NCBI GenBank assembly: GCA_014239715.1
Contig: JAAZYJ010000173.1
Coordinates: 1 to 7,568, forward strand
Source of the DNA: Flavobacteriales bacterium
GTDB taxonomy: Bacteria > Bacteroidota > Bacteroidia > Flavobacteriales > Parvicellaceae
Length of the DNA stretch: 7,568 bases
Direction: 5' to 3'
The position numbers and the translations under genes are program-made. Under the pieces are notes generated by a model. That model was not told where the DNA came from, searched no databases, and was given only the letters and a program-made list of their open reading frames with translations. This document shows positions 1 to 7,143 of this stretch, in pieces. The number at the start of each line of letters is the position of its first letter. Within the stretch, counting starts at the first letter, position 1.

Positions 1-110
1 ATTCGCCCTATTATTGCCATATCGGTCATGCCAATAACCGGCTCAACGATATTAAATAGAATGGCGGGAATTGCCAACCTGTATATTTCACGAAATGCTA
101 CGCGTTCCAT
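1..110 (-). CDS. MATE-family efflux transporter, N-terminal fragment (partial)
   Basis: The minus strand is open from an ATG at 110-108 to the window edge and encodes the first 36 residues of a protein. It starts MERVAFREIYRLAIPAI and continues with EPVIGMTDMAIIGR. A short polar N-terminus, a first helix containing L-A-I-P-A-I, and then a loop with D-x-A-I-I-G-R is the typical start of the MATE (NorM/DinF) family. These are inner-membrane antiporters that export cationic drugs or metabolites in exchange for Na+ or H+. ATG is preferred because the frame upstream offers only TTG codons before a stop near 157. The gene is divergent from the transglutaminase-like gene, and the 167 bases between them must hold both promoters. 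Substrate and subfamily cannot be judged from 36 residues. The gene is cut by the window, not visibly broken. Confidence 0.78.
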   Translation of the reverse strand, partial: MERVAFREIYRLAIPAILFNIVEPVIGMTDMAIIGR

Positions 111-218
111 TCTCGGCGAAGGTAGAAAAGGGATTTGACAGCGTCTCAACAAATTTCAATATTTCAGCAGATACGATATTGATCAGTAACTGCGTTTATT
201 TGAAGTTCATGTGTTCGA

Positions 219-248
219 TTTGCTAATTCTGTGAATTGAATAGGTTTG
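219..248 (+). promoter_or_regulatory. Bacteroidota-type promoter for the transglutaminase-like gene
   Basis: TTTG at 219-222, an 18-base spacer, then TAGGTTTG at 241-248 matches the Bacteroidota -33/-7 consensus (TTTG, about 19 bases, TAnnTTTG) at every fixed base. Transcription would start around 252-255, leaving an AT-rich leader of about 25 bases before the GTG start at 278. The spacer contains the short inverted repeat AATTC-tgt-GAATT (225-237). The assignment rests on consensus match and position only. Confidence 0.65.
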
Positions 249-277
249 CTTATTCTTAATTAGCTTTTAATGCTTTT

Positions 278-2296
278 GTGAAAAATCATAGACCAATAAG
301 TTATTTGTTGTTTTTATTACTGCTAAATGTCGGTACGCTTGGTTATGCGCAAAACCAAAAAGTCGTTGAACTTTCAAAAAAAACGATGCCGGGGTCGGCC
401 AGAAATGCATCTGTATTAGCAAAGAAGCTGACAGAAAAATGGACCAACGAGGAAGATAAATTTTTAGCTCTTTATACCTGGGTCATTAACAACATCAAAT
501 ACGATGTTAAGCAGTTGACTTCAAGCAGAATAAAAAGCCAAACGCCAAAAAAAACACTTCGTCGAAGGAAAGGTGTCTGCTCACATTATTCATCACTTCT
601 GGAAGATCTGTGTTCTGAAGCTGGTATTGATTGCAAAAAAATAGATGGTAATATAGACCGACACCTGTGGGTATACGACCATTCTGATGCTTACCATGTT
701 GCCGATCATTCATGGAATGGAGCTAAACTGAATGGTGAATGGGAATTGGTGGACGCCACTTTCGATGCTGGCTATGTTATTTTGAAGAGGGGAAAGTTCG
801 CACAGCTTCTGAAACGATTGGGAATCCCATATGTAAAAGACAAATTAAAATTTGTACAAGCTCCGGTTTACAAACGGTACAACATGACACCCGAGGAAAT
901 GATCGTGGATCACCTTCCTCTCGCGCCTTTCTGGCAGCTGCTTAACGACCCAATGCCAATCGATACTTTTCGTATATCACTCGGCAGGAAAAGAAAGTAT
1001 TTGAGAAACAGGACTAAAGGTAGCTTCTACAATTTTGAAGATTCTATCGCATATAGCATCTCCGACGAGTTCCCGGAGCAATTCACTGGTTATTCCTGCT
1101 CAAACTTCAACGACACCAACAAATTCAGCTATGGATTTGGTCAGGAGAGGTTCGTGTATGCCAACCTGATGAAATACAACGGAACAGAGGTAGAAGATAT
1201 TTCCGACTGTGAAGAACGTTATGCTGAATACGATACATTGACCTATTTCGTGAATAAGGGGAAAGCCGCGTTCAAAAAACAGAGGCTCATAGAGAAAAAA
1301 GTACACCTTGGATTGTTGAAGAAGCAGAAGAACCGATACAAAAAGGTTTTCAAGGAGAACGATAAGATCATTGCCAGAACAAGGTCGGCCTGGAAAAAGA
1401 ACAAGCAGCTGATCAAAAAACAGAAAAAGCAGAACAAGTCGCTGAAAATAAAGGGAGAGAAACTTTTAAAAGCGAAAACCAAGCAGGAAGCATTAAAATT
1501 GAAAACAAAAGAATCTGATGAAAAGCCGCCTTCACGATCAGAAATTGAAGCAAAGCTTTCACTGGTAGCTGCTGCTGAGAATGAGATTAGAAATTTGTGT
1601 TTGCAAAACGATACCCTTAATGTGGAGCTATCCTCTGCTTTTGAAAATATCTTTCCAAAAATGAATGGGGTAGACAGTTTGTTGAATAAGCAAACCCTGG
1701 CTACGAAAGGGGCGGAGTACTGGCTCATTGAATTTTATGCCTTATACGATTCGGTATATATTGATTCAAGAAAGCGGGCAAATAAATGGGACACCTTGCA
1801 GCTTGCGGTAAGGGATAGTTTGCTGTTCATTGTTACCAAACAGATCAAGGCACTGTCCGGAGCACATTATAAGAACCTTACTGCCATGAAAAAGGCTCTC
1901 AAAACCATGCAAACTATGTATACTGAGCTTAGCCCTTTCCTAGACGTTGATGAAATAGGCGAAAGAATCCTGTTGTTGAACAAAGATGTACTTGCCAATC
2001 AGGACAAACAGTTCGATCTATATAAGAATAAAATGAAATGGAATGATATTCTAAATGGCTGGATGAAAAAGAACCGCGAGGCCCAAAAAGAGCTGATAAA
2101 TCGTTGCGGATGGGAAAAATCAACAGCTGGCGCTCACCGCCGTAGCAATCAACGTTTTGAACGCGGACGTTATCTGCACCAGCTAAAATTGTTATCAAGG
2201 CACCAACATATTCTTACAGAATACAAATCAGATATTCGCAGCAAGCTAAAGGAAATTAGAAATGAAATAAAGCGGCGAGCCAAAGAAAATTCATAA
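278..2296 (+). CDS. Exported transglutaminase-like protein with Lys-rich C-terminal half
   Basis: A 672-residue protein that starts with GTG; no in-frame ATG is better placed, and a good promoter ends 30 bases upstream. Residues 1-25 form a signal peptide: basic MKNHR, a Leu-rich core, then GYAQ before the probable cleavage site, so the protein is likely periplasmic or outer-membrane associated. Residues about 45-170 match the transglutaminase-like/cysteine-protease fold: R-K-G-V-C-S-H-Y-S with Cys101, the D-H-S-W-N block with His144, and E-L-V-D-A-T-F-D with Asp159, which gives an intact Cys-His-Asp triad. Residues 325-450 are very rich in Lys, Glu and Gln and look like a charged coiled coil. 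The rest (450-672) is predicted helical, with no family I recognise. Members of this superfamily can be proteases, peptidases or amide cross-linkers, so substrate and reaction are unknown. It stands alone, divergent from the MATE gene and convergent with icd. Confidence 0.8.
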   Translation: MKNHRPISYLLFLLLLNVGTLGYAQNQKVVELSKKTMPGSARNASVLAKKLTEKWTNEEDKFLALYTWVINNIKYDVKQLTSSRIKSQTPKKTLRRRKGVCSHYSSLLEDLCSEAGIDCKKIDGNIDRHLWVYDHSDAYHVADHSWNGAKLNGEWELVDATFDAGYVILKRGKFAQLLKRLGIPYVKDKLKFVQAPVYKRYNMTPEEMIVDHLPLAPFWQLLNDPMPIDTFRISLGRKRKYLRNRTKGSFYNFEDSIAYSISDEFPEQFTGYSCSNFNDTNKFSYGFGQERFVYANLMKYNGTEVEDISDCEERYAEYDTLTYFVNKGKAAFKKQRLIEKKVHLGLLKKQKNRYKKVFKENDKIIARTRSAWKKNKQLIKKQKKQNKSLKIKGEKLLKAKTKQEALKLKTKESDEKPPSRSEIEAKLSLVAAAENEIRNLCLQNDTLNVELSSAFENIFPKMNGVDSLLNKQTLATKGAEYWLIEFYALYDSVYIDSRKRANKWDTLQLAVRDSLLFIVTKQIKALSGAHYKNLTAMKKALKTMQTMYTELSPFLDVDEIGERILLLNKDVLANQDKQFDLYKNKMKWNDILNGWMKKNREAQKELINRCGWEKSTAGAHRRSNQRFERGRYLHQLKLLSRHQHILTEYKSDIRSKLKEIRNEIKRRAKENS

Positions 2297-2340
2297 AGCC
2301 AAAACAATCTTTAACAAAAGCATTTATTGTGGCGAAGGCT
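2297..2340. terminator. Possible weak bidirectional terminator between convergent genes
   Basis: Only 42 bases separate the stop codons of the convergent transglutaminase-like and icd genes. They contain an imperfect inverted repeat: GCC-aaa-ACAAT (2298-2308) against ATTGT-GGC (2326-2333), with a further AGCC/GGCT pair at the outer ends (2297-2300 and 2337-2340). The loop is 17 bases, the stem is AT-rich and bulged, and there is no clear U tract. The position suits a shared terminator, but the structure is weak. Confidence 0.22.
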
Positions 2341-4573
2341 ATGCGATTACTTCAGCAGACTCAATTATTCCATTCAATTTTGCACTTGGCCTCATGAACT
2401 GTGCTCCTAGCTCATTATTGATGTGGTAGTAGCCTCCCAGATCAACCGAAACACCTTGAACAGCGTTCAGCTCGGTTAAAATAGTTTCTTCATTGTTTTT
2501 AAGCTCCCTTGCCATATCTGAAAATTGTGTTGCCATTTCCGGATCTTCAGTCTGTTTTGCCAGCTCTTGCGCCCAATATAGTGCCAGGTAGTAATGGCTT
2601 CCACGATTATCAAGCTCACCAACTTTTCGTTTCGGAGACTTTCCGTTCATTAACAGTGTTGTTGTTGCGTTGTCAAGCGTTTTAGCAAGTAATTTTGCTT
2701 TTGGATTATTACAGGTCTCACCCAAATGGTCGAAAGACACGGCCAAGGCAAGAAATTCACCTAAGGAATCCCATCTCAAGTGGTTTTCAGAGTTGAACTG
2801 CTGAACGTGTTTTGGTGCTGATCCACCTGCACCTGTTTCAAACAAACCGCCGCCACTCATTAACGGGACAATGGATAACATCTTTGCGCTGGTGCCTAGC
2901 TCGAGTATTGGAAATAGATCCGTCAAATAATCCCGAAGAACGTTTCCTGTTACGGATATCGTGTCTTCGCCTTTTACTATTCTTTCTAATGTATACAAAC
3001 AAGCAGTTTCAGGAGCCAAAATTTTAATGTTCAAACCACTTGTATCGTGTTCGTTTAGATACTGGGTAACTTTCGAAATTACTTGAACATCATGAGCTCT
3101 GTTTTTGTCTAACCAAAAAACAGCCGGTGCTCCGGTGGAACGCGCTCTGCTTACAGCAAGTTTAACCCAATCTTTGATCGGCTCATCTTTTACCTGGCAC
3201 GCTCTCCAGATATCTCCCGGCTCTACATTGTGCTCCAGCAGCACATTCCCGCTTGAATCAATCACCCTAACCGTACCTTTCGCATCCATTTCAAAGGTCT
3301 TATCGTGGGAGCCGTATTCTTCCGCTTTTTGGGCCATCAAGCCCACGTTTGGAACCGTGCCCATTTTTGTTGGGTCGAATGCACCGTTATTCTTGCAGAA
3401 TTCAATTACTACCTGATACAGTCCCGAATAGCTGCTGTCGGGTATAACCGCCTTAGTGTCTTGCGTTTCACCATTCGAATTCCACATTTTTCCGGAAGTT
3501 CTGATCATAGCAGGCATTGAAGCATCTATGATCACGTCGCTAGGTACGTGTAAATTTGTTATGCCTCTATCCGAATCCACCATGGCCAGATCTGGCCCTT
3601 CTTCAATACACAAAGAAATATCTTTCTGAATTGCTGCTTTTTGTTCGGCAGGCAGCACCTCAATTTTCTCCAATAGGTCACCAAAACCATTGTTTACATC
3701 TACCCCGATTTTGTTTAAGATCTCCCCATGGTTTTCGAACACTTTGTTGAAAAATGCAACTACCGCATGACCAAAAATTATAGGGTCAGAGACTTTCATC
3801 ATCGTTGCCTTCAAGTGCAGAGAGAAAAGCTGCCCATTTTCCTTGCTGTCTTGCAATTGCCTTTGTATGAATTTGACAAGTGCTTTTTTACTCATCACAG
3901 TAGCGTCGATAATCTCTTTTGCCAACAGTTTTGTTGATTCTTTCAATATTTTTTTGGTTCCATCTTCGCCTGAAAATTCAATTTTAATCGTTGTATCTTC
4001 ATTTACAATGACAGATTTCTCATTCGACTTGAAATCACCATGGGTCATGGTGGCGACCGTTGTCAGCGAATTCGAACTCCACTCGCCCATAGAGTGAGGG
4101 TTTTTTCTGGCAAATTCTTTGACAGCCTTAGGAGCTCTTCGATCTGAATTTCCCTCGCGTAATACAGGATTTACAGCACTACCCTTGATCTTGTTGTAGC
4201 GGGAAGCAATTTGCTTTTCGTCTTCTGTCTTAGGGGCTTCCGGGTAGTCGGGTATTGGATAGCCATGGCTTTGTAATTCACTAATGGCGGATTTCAGTTG
4301 TGGAATGGAGGCGCTTATATTGGGAAGTTTTATAATGTTGGCTTCAGGTGTTTTTGCCAGCTCTCCCAGCTCGGTCAATGCATCAGGTATTTGTTGTTCA
4401 GCCGATAAGTATTCGGGGAAATTGGAAAGGATTCTGCCCGCTAATGAAATGTCTTTTGTTTCTATGTTTATGCCAGCTGCAGAAGCAAATGTCTTTACTA
4501 TTGGCAGCAAAGATTGTGTTGCTAGCAGGGGAGCTTCATCAGTTTGAGTGTAGATTATCTTTGGTTTTTGCAT
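2339..4573 (-). CDS. icd: Isocitrate dehydrogenase [NADP+], monomeric type
   Basis: This gene encodes the cytoplasmic TCA-cycle enzyme that oxidatively decarboxylates isocitrate to 2-oxoglutarate with NADP+ and Mg2+/Mn2+ (EC 1.1.1.42). It belongs to the monomeric (about 80 kDa) family, unrelated in length to the common homodimeric form. The ATG at 4573 gives 744 residues, close to the roughly 740 usual for the family. With this start the ligand residues fall at the numbering I recall for the Azotobacter vinelandii enzyme. For isocitrate and metal these are Ser132, Asn135, Arg139, Arg145, Lys255, Asp346, Asp350, Tyr420, Arg547 and Asp548. For NADP they are His589, Arg600 and Arg649. The frame also runs to an upstream TTG at 4597 (8 extra residues), which I reject. 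Key motifs are [33 protein letters not shown] and [10 protein letters not shown]. It lies 103 bases downstream of dnaX on the same strand, probably with its own promoter. No defect was seen. Confidence 0.96.
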   Translation of the reverse strand: MQKPKIIYTQTDEAPLLATQSLLPIVKTFASAAGINIETKDISLAGRILSNFPEYLSAEQQIPDALTELGELAKTPEANIIKLPNISASIPQLKSAISELQSHGYPIPDYPEAPKTEDEKQIASRYNKIKGSAVNPVLREGNSDRRAPKAVKEFARKNPHSMGEWSSNSLTTVATMTHGDFKSNEKSVIVNEDTTIKIEFSGEDGTKKILKESTKLLAKEIIDATVMSKKALVKFIQRQLQDSKENGQLFSLHLKATMMKVSDPIIFGHAVVAFFNKVFENHGEILNKIGVDVNNGFGDLLEKIEVLPAEQKAAIQKDISLCIEEGPDLAMVDSDRGITNLHVPSDVIIDASMPAMIRTSGKMWNSNGETQDTKAVIPDSSYSGLYQVVIEFCKNNGAFDPTKMGTVPNVGLMAQKAEEYGSHDKTFEMDAKGTVRVIDSSGNVLLEHNVEPGDIWRACQVKDEPIKDWVKLAVSRARSTGAPAVFWLDKNRAHDVQVISKVTQYLNEHDTSGLNIKILAPETACLYTLERIVKGEDTISVTGNVLRDYLTDLFPILELGTSAKMLSIVPLMSGGGLFETGAGGSAPKHVQQFNSENHLRWDSLGEFLALAVSFDHLGETCNNPKAKLLAKTLDNATTTLLMNGKSPKRKVGELDNRGSHYYLALYWAQELAKQTEDPEMATQFSDMARELKNNEETILTELNAVQGVSVDLGGYYHINNELGAQFMRPSAKLNGIIESAEVIA

Positions 4574-4635
4574 TGTAGAATTAATGTTGTTTGTCAAAAA
4601 ACAGGATCAATGTAGTCCAGATATGAAATCGGGTG

Positions 4636-4666
4636 TAAATTTAGAAGAAACAATGTTCTTAATCAA
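4636..4666 (-). promoter_or_regulatory. Candidate icd promoter
   Basis: On the minus strand, TTG at 4666-4664 is followed after 20 bases by TAAATTTA at 4643-4636, one base away from the Bacteroidota -7 box TAnnTTTG. Transcription would begin near 4630 and give a leader of about 57 bases before the ATG at 4573. It sits in the 103-base gap after the dnaX stop, as expected for independent expression of icd. The match is imperfect in an AT-rich region, so chance occurrence is possible. Confidence 0.33.
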
Positions 4667-4676
4667 GAGAATCAAA

Positions 4677-6457
4677 CTAATAATCCAAATCAAGACCTAA
4701 CATGTCTTTAAGCTTGTTCAACGCAGGATTCTTAGATGCAATTTTTTCAAATTTATCTCGTGTGGTATACAGATTGTTACCTGAATCTGATTTTGATAAA
4801 ACGGTGTTTAATTGAATTTTATGATTGTTAAGCTCTGTACGCAAGAAATCCAGCAAGGCCAATTTTTCTATTGTAAGGACTTCCTCTTGCACTGAATTGT
4901 CAATTTTAACCTGAACTACAAAATTGGGTTTTAGCTCAGGACCATATTTGGTTAATGTAGTATGCAAGCTGGTTTTGCCTTCGTGTTTGATTCGATTGGC
5001 GTAGTTGTTCCATTTCTCAACAAGATCATCGTATCCAAACGGGTCAGCAGGGCCTTCCGAAAAGCTCTCTTCCGGTTTCTCTTGTAATTCCTTCTTTTCT
5101 GGTTCGAGCTCTGGTTTGATCGAGATTGCTTTCCTCTTCTTACTTACCAAAGGGTTGAAACCAACATTTCTGTTGATCTCCTTTTTGGTCTCGTCAGTAT
5201 TTTCTATTGATTCGGACAGCTGGTCTGCCTTTTCAGGGGGAGCAACTGGAACACCATCATTTGGTTCAGGCGGATTAGAATTTGAGTCTTCCTTCTTTTC
5301 TTTTTCGAGTTGCTTTACGGCCTGCTTCGGAGCATCATCAAAACCGGGAGGTATAAGCTCAATTAGCTGGTTGAAATTGTTGTTCGGGACTTTTTTTTTT
5401 CGTCCACCGCAGTGATTGAGCACAATTGCATTAGGGCTAGCTCGACAAGCAGCCGTTGATTTCTGCTGGCTTTGAAATCGATGTCAGTTTGATTCAATAG
5501 CGCTATCCCTTTAAACAAAAATTGATCAGGCGTTTTTGAACTTTGTGCTTCATACAGCTTTTTCACTTCTTCACTGGTGTCTAGCAACTGCACAGTGGTT
5601 TTGTCCTTACATACCAGCAGATCTCTGAAGTGTGCTGAAAGACCATTGACGAAATGGCGGCCGTCGAAGCCTTTGGATAGCACCTCGTCAAATACAAGAA
5701 GTGCAGCATGGATCTGATTCTCAATTAAATGCGTTGTTATCTTGAAGTAGTAATCATAGTCCAGTATGTTCAGGTTTTCAAGTACAGCGCTATAGGTCAG
5801 ATCTTTCCGTGTAAAAGAAACAAGCTGATCAAACATTGACAAAGCATCCCTCAATGCACCATCAGCTTTTTGGGCAATTACCGTTAATGATTCCGGATCG
5901 GCCTTGATCCCTTCTTTTTTAGCTATGCTGCTCAAGTGATTTGCAATATCTCTGATCTGTATTCTGTTGAAATCAAATATCTGACAGCGGGATAAGATCG
6001 TTGGGATGATCTTGTGCTTTTCTGTTGTGGCCAGAATGAATATCGCATGAGCAGGGGGCTCTTCCAATGTTTTCAAAAAAGCATTAAATGCATTCGAAGA
6101 CAGCATATGTACCTCGTCGATGATGTAAACTTTGTACTTTCCTTTCTGGGGTGGGATCCTTACCTGATCGGTAAGCTGTCGGATGTCGTCTACGGAGTTA
6201 TTTGATGCTGCATCCAGTTCAAAGACGTTGAAAGAATGTTCGTCAAGCTCCTCGCCATTATCCATATTAATGGTCTTTGCAAATATCCTGGCACAAGTTG
6301 TTTTGCCCACTCCTCTTGGTCCACAGAATAAATATGCATGCGCCAGTTGATTCGATTGAATCGCATTTGAAAGCGTTTCCGTGATCGATTTTTGCCCAAC
6401 CACACTTTCCCAGGTGGTTGGTCTGTATTTTCTGGCCGATACGATAAAATCACTCAT
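4677..6457 (-). CDS. dnaX: DNA polymerase III tau subunit (full-length DnaX via -1 frameshift or slippage)
   Basis: This is the full-length product predicted if the reading frame shifts by -1 at the A10 run (5391-5400). Residues 1-356 come from the zero frame and 357-593 from the -1 frame, giving 593 aa, near the length I expect for Bacteroidota DnaX. The added part begins V-P-N-N-N-F. It has a hydrophobic patch (QLIELIPPGF), then a low-complexity linker rich in Glu, Lys, Pro and Ser (about 376-470), then a compact C-terminal domain (about 474-593) ending KNPALNKLKDMLGLDLDY. In E. coli the tau-specific C-terminus binds DnaB helicase and the polymerase alpha subunit, tying leading and lagging strands together; a similar role is inferred here. 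The -1 frame has no convincing start of its own (only a GTG at 5423 inside dnaX), and the two halves join at the domain III boundary, so it is not a separate gene. A homopolymer sequencing error would mimic this arrangement. Confidence 0.85.
5363..6457 (-). CDS. dnaX: DNA polymerase III gamma-like subunit (short DnaX, zero-frame product)
   Basis: This is the unshifted product of dnaX, 364 aa from the ATG at 6457, an AAA+ ATPase of the sliding-clamp loader. Visible motifs are the N-terminal ARKYRP and VVGQ block, Walker A GPRGVGKTT (46-54), the DAASNNSVDDIR segment (82-93), Walker B/DEVH IIDEVH (112-117), the SRC motif with the trans-acting arginine finger Arg157, and sensor 2 GALRDA with Arg203. 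Domain III runs to about residue 350. After E353-K-K-K the zero frame adds only SRTTISTS and stops. This leaves exactly domains I-III, the minimal clamp-loader module; E. coli gamma is 431 aa. The segment between Walker A and DAASNNS is short and lacks the Cys cluster that binds zinc in E. coli DnaX. The gene is divergent from rpsF and has a perfect TATCTTTG box upstream. Confidence 0.93.
   Translation of the reverse strand: MSDFIVSARKYRPTTWESVVGQKSITETLSNAIQSNQLAHAYLFCGPRGVGKTTCARIFAKTINMDNGEELDEHSFNVFELDAASNNSVDDIRQLTDQVRIPPQKGKYKVYIIDEVHMLSSNAFNAFLKTLEEPPAHAIFILATTEKHKIIPTILSRCQIFDFNRIQIRDIANHLSSIAKKEGIKADPESLTVIAQKADGALRDALSMFDQLVSFTRKDLTYSAVLENLNILDYDYYFKITTHLIENQIHAALLVFDEVLSKGFDGRHFVNGLSAHFRDLLVCKDKTTVQLLDTSEEVKKLYEAQSSKTPDQFLFKGIALLNQTDIDFKASRNQRLLVELALMQLCSITAVDEKKKSRTTISTS
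5390..5401 (-). other. dnaX slippery site (A10 run, A AAA AAG in frame)
   Basis: On the coding strand the sequence is G-A10-G, read in the zero frame as GAA AAA AAA AAG. Its last seven bases are A AAA AAG in the phase used for -1 ribosomal frameshifting in E. coli dnaX. A run of ten A residues is also long enough for RNA polymerase slippage, as described for Thermus thermophilus dnaX. One extra A in the mRNA, or a -1 ribosomal slip, moves reading from AAG-TCC to AAA-GTC and yields tau. A GGTGGA just upstream could act as a weak Shine-Dalgarno-like element. I see no strong hairpin in the 60 bases downstream, only AGCT-aattg-AGCT inside a distant 4-bp AACC/GGTT pairing, which favours transcriptional slippage. 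Confidence 0.75.
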
Positions 6458-6483
6458 AAATAGGCAATTGCTATTGACTGTTA

Positions 6484-6491
6484 CAAAGATA
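6484..6491 (-). promoter_or_regulatory. dnaX promoter, -7 box
   Basis: The minus strand reads TATCTTTG at 6491-6484, a perfect TAnnTTTG. Transcription would start near 6479, about 22 bases before the dnaX ATG at 6457, a typical leader length for this phylum. A consensus TTTG at the right distance upstream is missing (GGGTTAAGG lies there instead), so only the -7 half is supported. Confidence 0.5.
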
Positions 6492-6682
6492 GAAATCTAC
6501 TTCTCTTTAGGCCTTAACCCATCAAAGAATAATTAACGAAATTTGGATTGTTATTAATAAGAAGGGATGTCATCATCTTGTGAAGCAATGAATATTCTCA
6601 AGCTAACTAAATACTTCGGCCTGAAGTTGGTCTGCCAATAGCTGGTTACTTTTCGATCTGTTCCGAATCTTAAATGGAATAA

Positions 6683-6713
6683 TTGTGTTCGAAACGGTAC
6701 TGTTTTATCTTTT
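6683..6713 (+). promoter_or_regulatory. Alternative upstream promoter for the rpsF operon
   Basis: TTG at 6683-6685, a 20-base spacer and TATCTTTT at 6706-6713 resemble the Bacteroidota promoter with the last base of the -7 box mismatched. It would start RNA near 6718 and give a leader of about 60 bases containing the ATAAG/CTTAT hairpin at 6734-6750. Both halves are present but the match is imperfect, so it is offered as an alternative to the box at 6748. Confidence 0.28.
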
Positions 6714-6747
6714 CGCTCTCTTCACGCTAAATAATAAGGAAAAAGCT

Positions 6748-6755
6748 TATATTTG
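6748..6755 (+). promoter_or_regulatory. rpsF-rpsR-rplI promoter, -7 box
   Basis: TATATTTG is a perfect TAnnTTTG, and its distance of 25 bases from the rpsF ATG would give a leader of roughly 20 AT-rich bases. No TTG lies at the expected -33 position. The box overlaps the right arm of a small inverted repeat (ATAAG-N7-CTTAT, 6734-6750). It is the best single-element candidate for the ribosomal protein operon. Confidence 0.45.
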
Positions 6756-6780
6756 CGGCCAATTTCAATTATTTAAAATT

Positions 6781-7119
6781 ATGAATCGATACGAAACTGT
6801 TTTCATTTTAACTCCCGTTTTGTCTGAAGCCCAGACAAAGGAAGCAGCTGGTAAATTCGAGAAGATTTTGAAGGATGGAAAGGCTAAGATCATTAACTCT
6901 GAGTTTTGGGGTATGAGAAAACTAGCTTATCCGATACAGAAAAAGTCTACCGGGTTCTATCAACTTGTGGAATTTGAAGCTTCAGGCGACGTTATAGAGA
7001 AACTAGAGATAGCGTTTAGAAGGGATGAAAAAATCTTGAGATTTTTAACTGTAAAATTAGATAAGCATGCTGTTGCTTATGCTGAAAAGCGAGTAAGATT
7101 ACTTGCAGATAAAGCGTAA
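6781..7119 (+). CDS. rpsF: 30S ribosomal protein S6
   Basis: This protein, 112 aa, binds S18 and the 16S rRNA central domain in the platform of the small subunit. The start [10 protein letters not shown] is the family's usual N-terminus (beta strand 1). The conserved block [10 protein letters not shown] (43-52) followed by K-K-S-T-G-F-Y, and the later [15 protein letters not shown] (80-94), confirm S6. The frame is open upstream to a GTG at 6685, but those 32 codons are not S6-like and overlap the promoter, so the ATG at 6781 is the start. No Shine-Dalgarno is visible: the bases before the ATG are almost all A and T, normal for Bacteroidota. There is no long acidic C-terminal tail. It is the first gene of an operon with rpsR (24 bases away) and rplI, so S6 and its partner S18 are co-expressed. 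Confidence 0.97.
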   Translation: MNRYETVFILTPVLSEAQTKEAAGKFEKILKDGKAKIINSEFWGMRKLAYPIQKKSTGFYQLVEFEASGDVIEKLEIAFRRDEKILRFLTVKLDKHAVAYAEKRVRLLADKA

Positions 7120-7143
7120 ATGACGGTTTAAAAAGTTTTTATT

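Larger units (their letters stand above)
6458..6780. other. Divergent dnaX/rpsF intergenic region, 323 bases
   Basis: No gene is supported here. The left end holds the dnaX -7 box and the right end one or two candidate rpsF promoters. The middle (about 6500-6680) is non-coding as far as I can tell. It contains two adjacent small inverted repeats, ACTTC-ggcct-GAAGT (6613-6627) and TTGG-tctg-CCAA (6627-6638). The only tiny ORF, 17 codons starting at 6588, has no supporting context. There is no tRNA cloverleaf and no recognisable riboswitch. Confidence 0.6.

Noticed and set aside
1243..1728. 161-codon open frame on the minus strand within the transglutaminase-like gene
   Set aside because: Its Phe/Ser/Leu-rich translation is the mirror of the Lys/Glu-rich coding sequence on the other strand; there is no promoter or family similarity.
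4574..4597. TTG start adding eight residues to isocitrate dehydrogenase
   Set aside because: The ATG at 4573 gives family length and puts all ligand residues at the expected family numbering; the extra residues have no counterpart that I know.
5005..5415. 136-codon open frame on the plus strand opposite the dnaX tail
   Set aside because: The Ser/Phe-rich translation is the antisense image of the Glu/Lys-rich tau linker.
4677..5423. An independent 248-residue gene starting at a GTG (5423)
   Set aside because: Its first residues overlap dnaX and are out of frame with it. The protein ends like the C-terminus of a Bacteroidota DnaX, and the junction is a slippery A run, so it is the tau-specific part of dnaX rather than a separate gene.
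6588..6641. 17-codon ORF ([17 protein letters not shown]) in the dnaX/rpsF gap
   Set aside because: Too short, with no recognisable family, no clear promoter and no ribosome binding context; it may simply be chance.
6641..6680. tRNA-like fragment resembling a T-arm (GGTTACTTTTCGATC and TTCCGAATC)
   Set aside because: No acceptor stem, anticodon arm or D-arm can be assembled around it.
6685..6780. N-terminal extension of S6 from a GTG
   Set aside because: The 32 extra residues are hydrophobic and unlike any S6, and the stretch carries the perfect -7 box; [10 protein letters not shown] is the normal S6 start.
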